Source: a bacterium (GTDB lineage Bacteria; SM23-31; JAUVVT01). From it: a DNA stretch of 7,705 nt. Below, piece after piece: positions 6,583 through 7,705 of the stretch (the first letter of the stretch is position 1; every line of letters starts with the position of its first letter). The DNA is taken from the NCBI GenBank assembly GCA_030616165.1, contig JAUWXV010000180.1, forward strand, positions 1 through 7,705, in the 5' to 3' direction. The position numbers and the translations under genes are program-made. The notes under the pieces are model-generated. The model saw only the letters and a program-made list of their open reading frames with translations. It ran no database searches and had not been told where the DNA came from.

Positions 6583-6686
6583 GGACAGAACGCTGCCTGC
6601 ACTTTGTGTTCTGTCCCTACATAATAATCATTTATGATTAAATATATTGTAGGGACAGGACAATGCCTGCACACTGTGTCCTGTCC
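6583..6686. repeat. Tandem pair of hairpin repeats with covarying stems
   Basis: Two 34-base copies, 6583-6616 and 6653-6686, are 28/34 identical in direct orientation, and each is a hairpin. Copy 1 pairs GGACAGAAC (6583-6591) with GTTCTGTCC (6608-6616). Copy 2 pairs GGACAGGACA (6653-6662) with TGTCCTGTCC (6677-6686). The one stem difference is compensatory (A-T in copy 1, G-C in copy 2). Both loops contain TGCCTGCAC. The inner arms also pair with each other: CTGTCCCTACA (6611-6621) with TGTAGGGACAG (6648-6658). It resembles GTAGGGACAGG-type intergenic repeats of uncultured bacteria (from memory). Confidence 0.7.
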
Positions 6687-6783
6687 TTCTGTATAAAGTA
6701 AAAGTTGATTTTATGTCATTTATTATTTCTCCATTTCAAAAAATGTCAAAAAAATATATATCATTTATTATTTAATAAGGCAC

Positions 6784-6810
6784 TGGATTCTCACTTTCGT
6801 GGGAATGACA
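6784..6810 (+). repeat. Fragment of a TGGATTCCCGC...GGGAATGACA dispersed repeat
   Basis: TGGATTCTCAC (6784-6794), a TTTCG centre and TGGGAATGACA (6800-6810) match the widespread TGGATTCCCGCTTTCGCGGGAATGACA type of repeat, with stem decay (CTCAC/GTGGG). Its ends match those of the right part of the 4923-5050 element (TGGATTCCCGC at 5019-5029, CAATGACA at 5042-5049), so it is probably a solo right end of a related element. Confidence 0.5.
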
Positions 6811-7570
6811 TTTGTGGTTATTATTCTATTCTATAATTATTTTTCTGTTACAACAGAACTTTTTTCATATTGATTTCGCAAATAGTCAAGATACTTAAAA
6901 AACTGCAAAACCTACTCTTAAAATAGGGGGCTTTATAACAAAATTGATAAAAAATGATTTTTGTAAGTTCAATAATAACATTAAGAATTTTATACACAAA
7001 TTTTACACATAGTGAAAATTCAAGATCACAGAAACTGCATTCCGTGCCATGATGACTCCTTTCCGTTTGAATTAAAGTAACGAAAAGTGTCTATTATTTT
7101 CAATACTAAAACTGTCCGAATTGTTCTGAAACACCAGAGATTTAGGTTAGTTCCTTTTTTTATCGGAGGGAAAAAAGCTGCTCAATCGTATCTTGCCACA
7201 CTGTTGACAGCATTACCCATCGTAAAAACTAAAGCACTTTAAGAAAGAGATGCTACAGGCTGGGAAAAAAGTGAGAAAGTTTTTCAAATTAGGATTGTTT
7301 GATGATTCATTTAAATACATCAACTAAGAACTACTAAAAAAAATCACTTGACTTTCCAAGTATTATTCATTAATGTAAAATATATAATGGATAAAAAAAT
7401 CTCTATAATTTATTTTACGTATTGTTTTTCGTAATTTTTCTTGTTAAATGCGATACTCCAATCAAAGTCACTTGTATGGAAATTCCCCACCTTCGCTACT
7501 AGTGAGGTGATTTCTTAACCCTTTAACTAATAATTCTTCTATATTAGTAGAAAATAGAATATTTAATGTC

Positions 7571-7705
7571 AAAATCCAAATGTCAAATCAAGCTCTCCTC
7601 CAAAGGCGGATTAGGAAAAAAATCCAAATATCAAAATAACTATAAATACACAAGTTTTGACATTTAGTCATTTGGATTTTATTTGGCATTTGTCCCGCCT
7701 TGGCG
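7571..7705. repeat. Inverted-repeat element running off the right edge
   Basis: AAAATCCAAATG (7571-7582) and CATTTGGATTTT (7669-7680) are perfect 12-bp inverted arms. A further direct copy, AAAATCCAAATATCAAAA, begins at 7619. Inside is an imperfect hairpin TCCTCC-AAA-GGCGGA (7596-7610); at the end, CGCC-TT-GGCG (7696-7705) forms a palindrome cut by the window edge. The pattern of TCCAAATGTCAAA and TTTGGCATTTG blocks plus a CCGCC/GGCGG hairpin matches a class of dispersed intergenic repeats in uncultured candidate phyla (from memory). It has no coding content. Confidence 0.6.

Larger units (their letters stand above)
6179..7705. other. Long region without convincing genes, rich in repeats
   Basis: These 1527 bases lack any ORF with clear protein signature. 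From left to right they hold repeat copy B (6311-6411), an AT palindrome (6471-6493), twin hairpins (6583-6686), a repeat-end fragment (6784-6810), short broken reading frames (about 7000-7330 plus and 7410-7560 minus) and an inverted-repeat element at the right edge (7571-7705). The broken frames could be gene debris but match nothing I recognise with confidence. Confidence 0.6.

Noticed and set aside
4923-6686. Repeats and hairpins considered as a CRISPR array
   Set aside because: The repeats differ in sequence and orientation and there are no regularly spaced unique spacers.
7000-7078. Short plus-strand frame containing CIPCH, a CxxCH heme-binding pattern
   Set aside because: About 25 codons with no start, no signal peptide and no second motif; a single CxxCH match is expected by chance.

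Overview
This is a bacterial window, AT-rich between genes, with only three substantial genes: a PAS sensor fragment (minus), the large subunit of carbamoyl-phosphate synthase (carB, minus) and a secreted DUF1080 / 3-keto-disaccharide-hydrolase-like protein (plus). Coding sequence covers about 59% of the window, low for a bacterium. The rest is long intergenic DNA with several kinds of dispersed repeat. The gene mix, the low density and repeats resembling those of uncultured candidate phyla (Omnitrophota, Planctomycetes-like or KSB1-like lineages) suggest an environmental bacterium known from metagenomes. This placement is inference; nothing here fixes the phylum. No tRNA, rRNA, CRISPR array or intact insertion sequence was found.

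Layout. Positions 1-745 (minus) hold a PAS domain with coiled coils that stops abruptly. Beyond the stop the same frame still resembles the next domain of such sensor kinases, interrupted by further stops, so the locus looks like a decayed kinase running off the left edge. Positions 746-1388 are noncoding, with one copy of a dispersed ~80-100 bp repeat on the minus strand. Positions 1389-4586 (minus) are an intact carB with no carA beside it. Positions 4587-5467 separate the divergent carB and DUF1080 genes and contain a carB promoter candidate, a mobile-looking inverted-repeat element (4923-5050) and a second copy of the dispersed repeat, just upstream of DUF1080. Positions 5468-6178 (plus) are DUF1080. 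Positions 6179-7705 carry no convincing gene: a third repeat copy, a pair of covarying hairpins, a half-copy of a repeat end, and another inverted-repeat element running off the right edge.

The three genes are not an operon and share no obvious pathway. CarB makes carbamoyl phosphate for pyrimidine and arginine synthesis in the cytoplasm, the DUF1080 protein is exported and probably acts on (oxidised) sugars, and the PAS protein is probably a non-functional sensor remnant. The most novel signal is the dispersed repeat (1241-1320 minus, 5306-5406 plus, 6311-6411 plus). All three copies keep a promoter-like TTGAWA-N17-TAATWT arrangement followed at fixed distance by a conserved imperfect dyad, suggesting a mobile or duplicated promoter/regulatory module or a small-RNA family.
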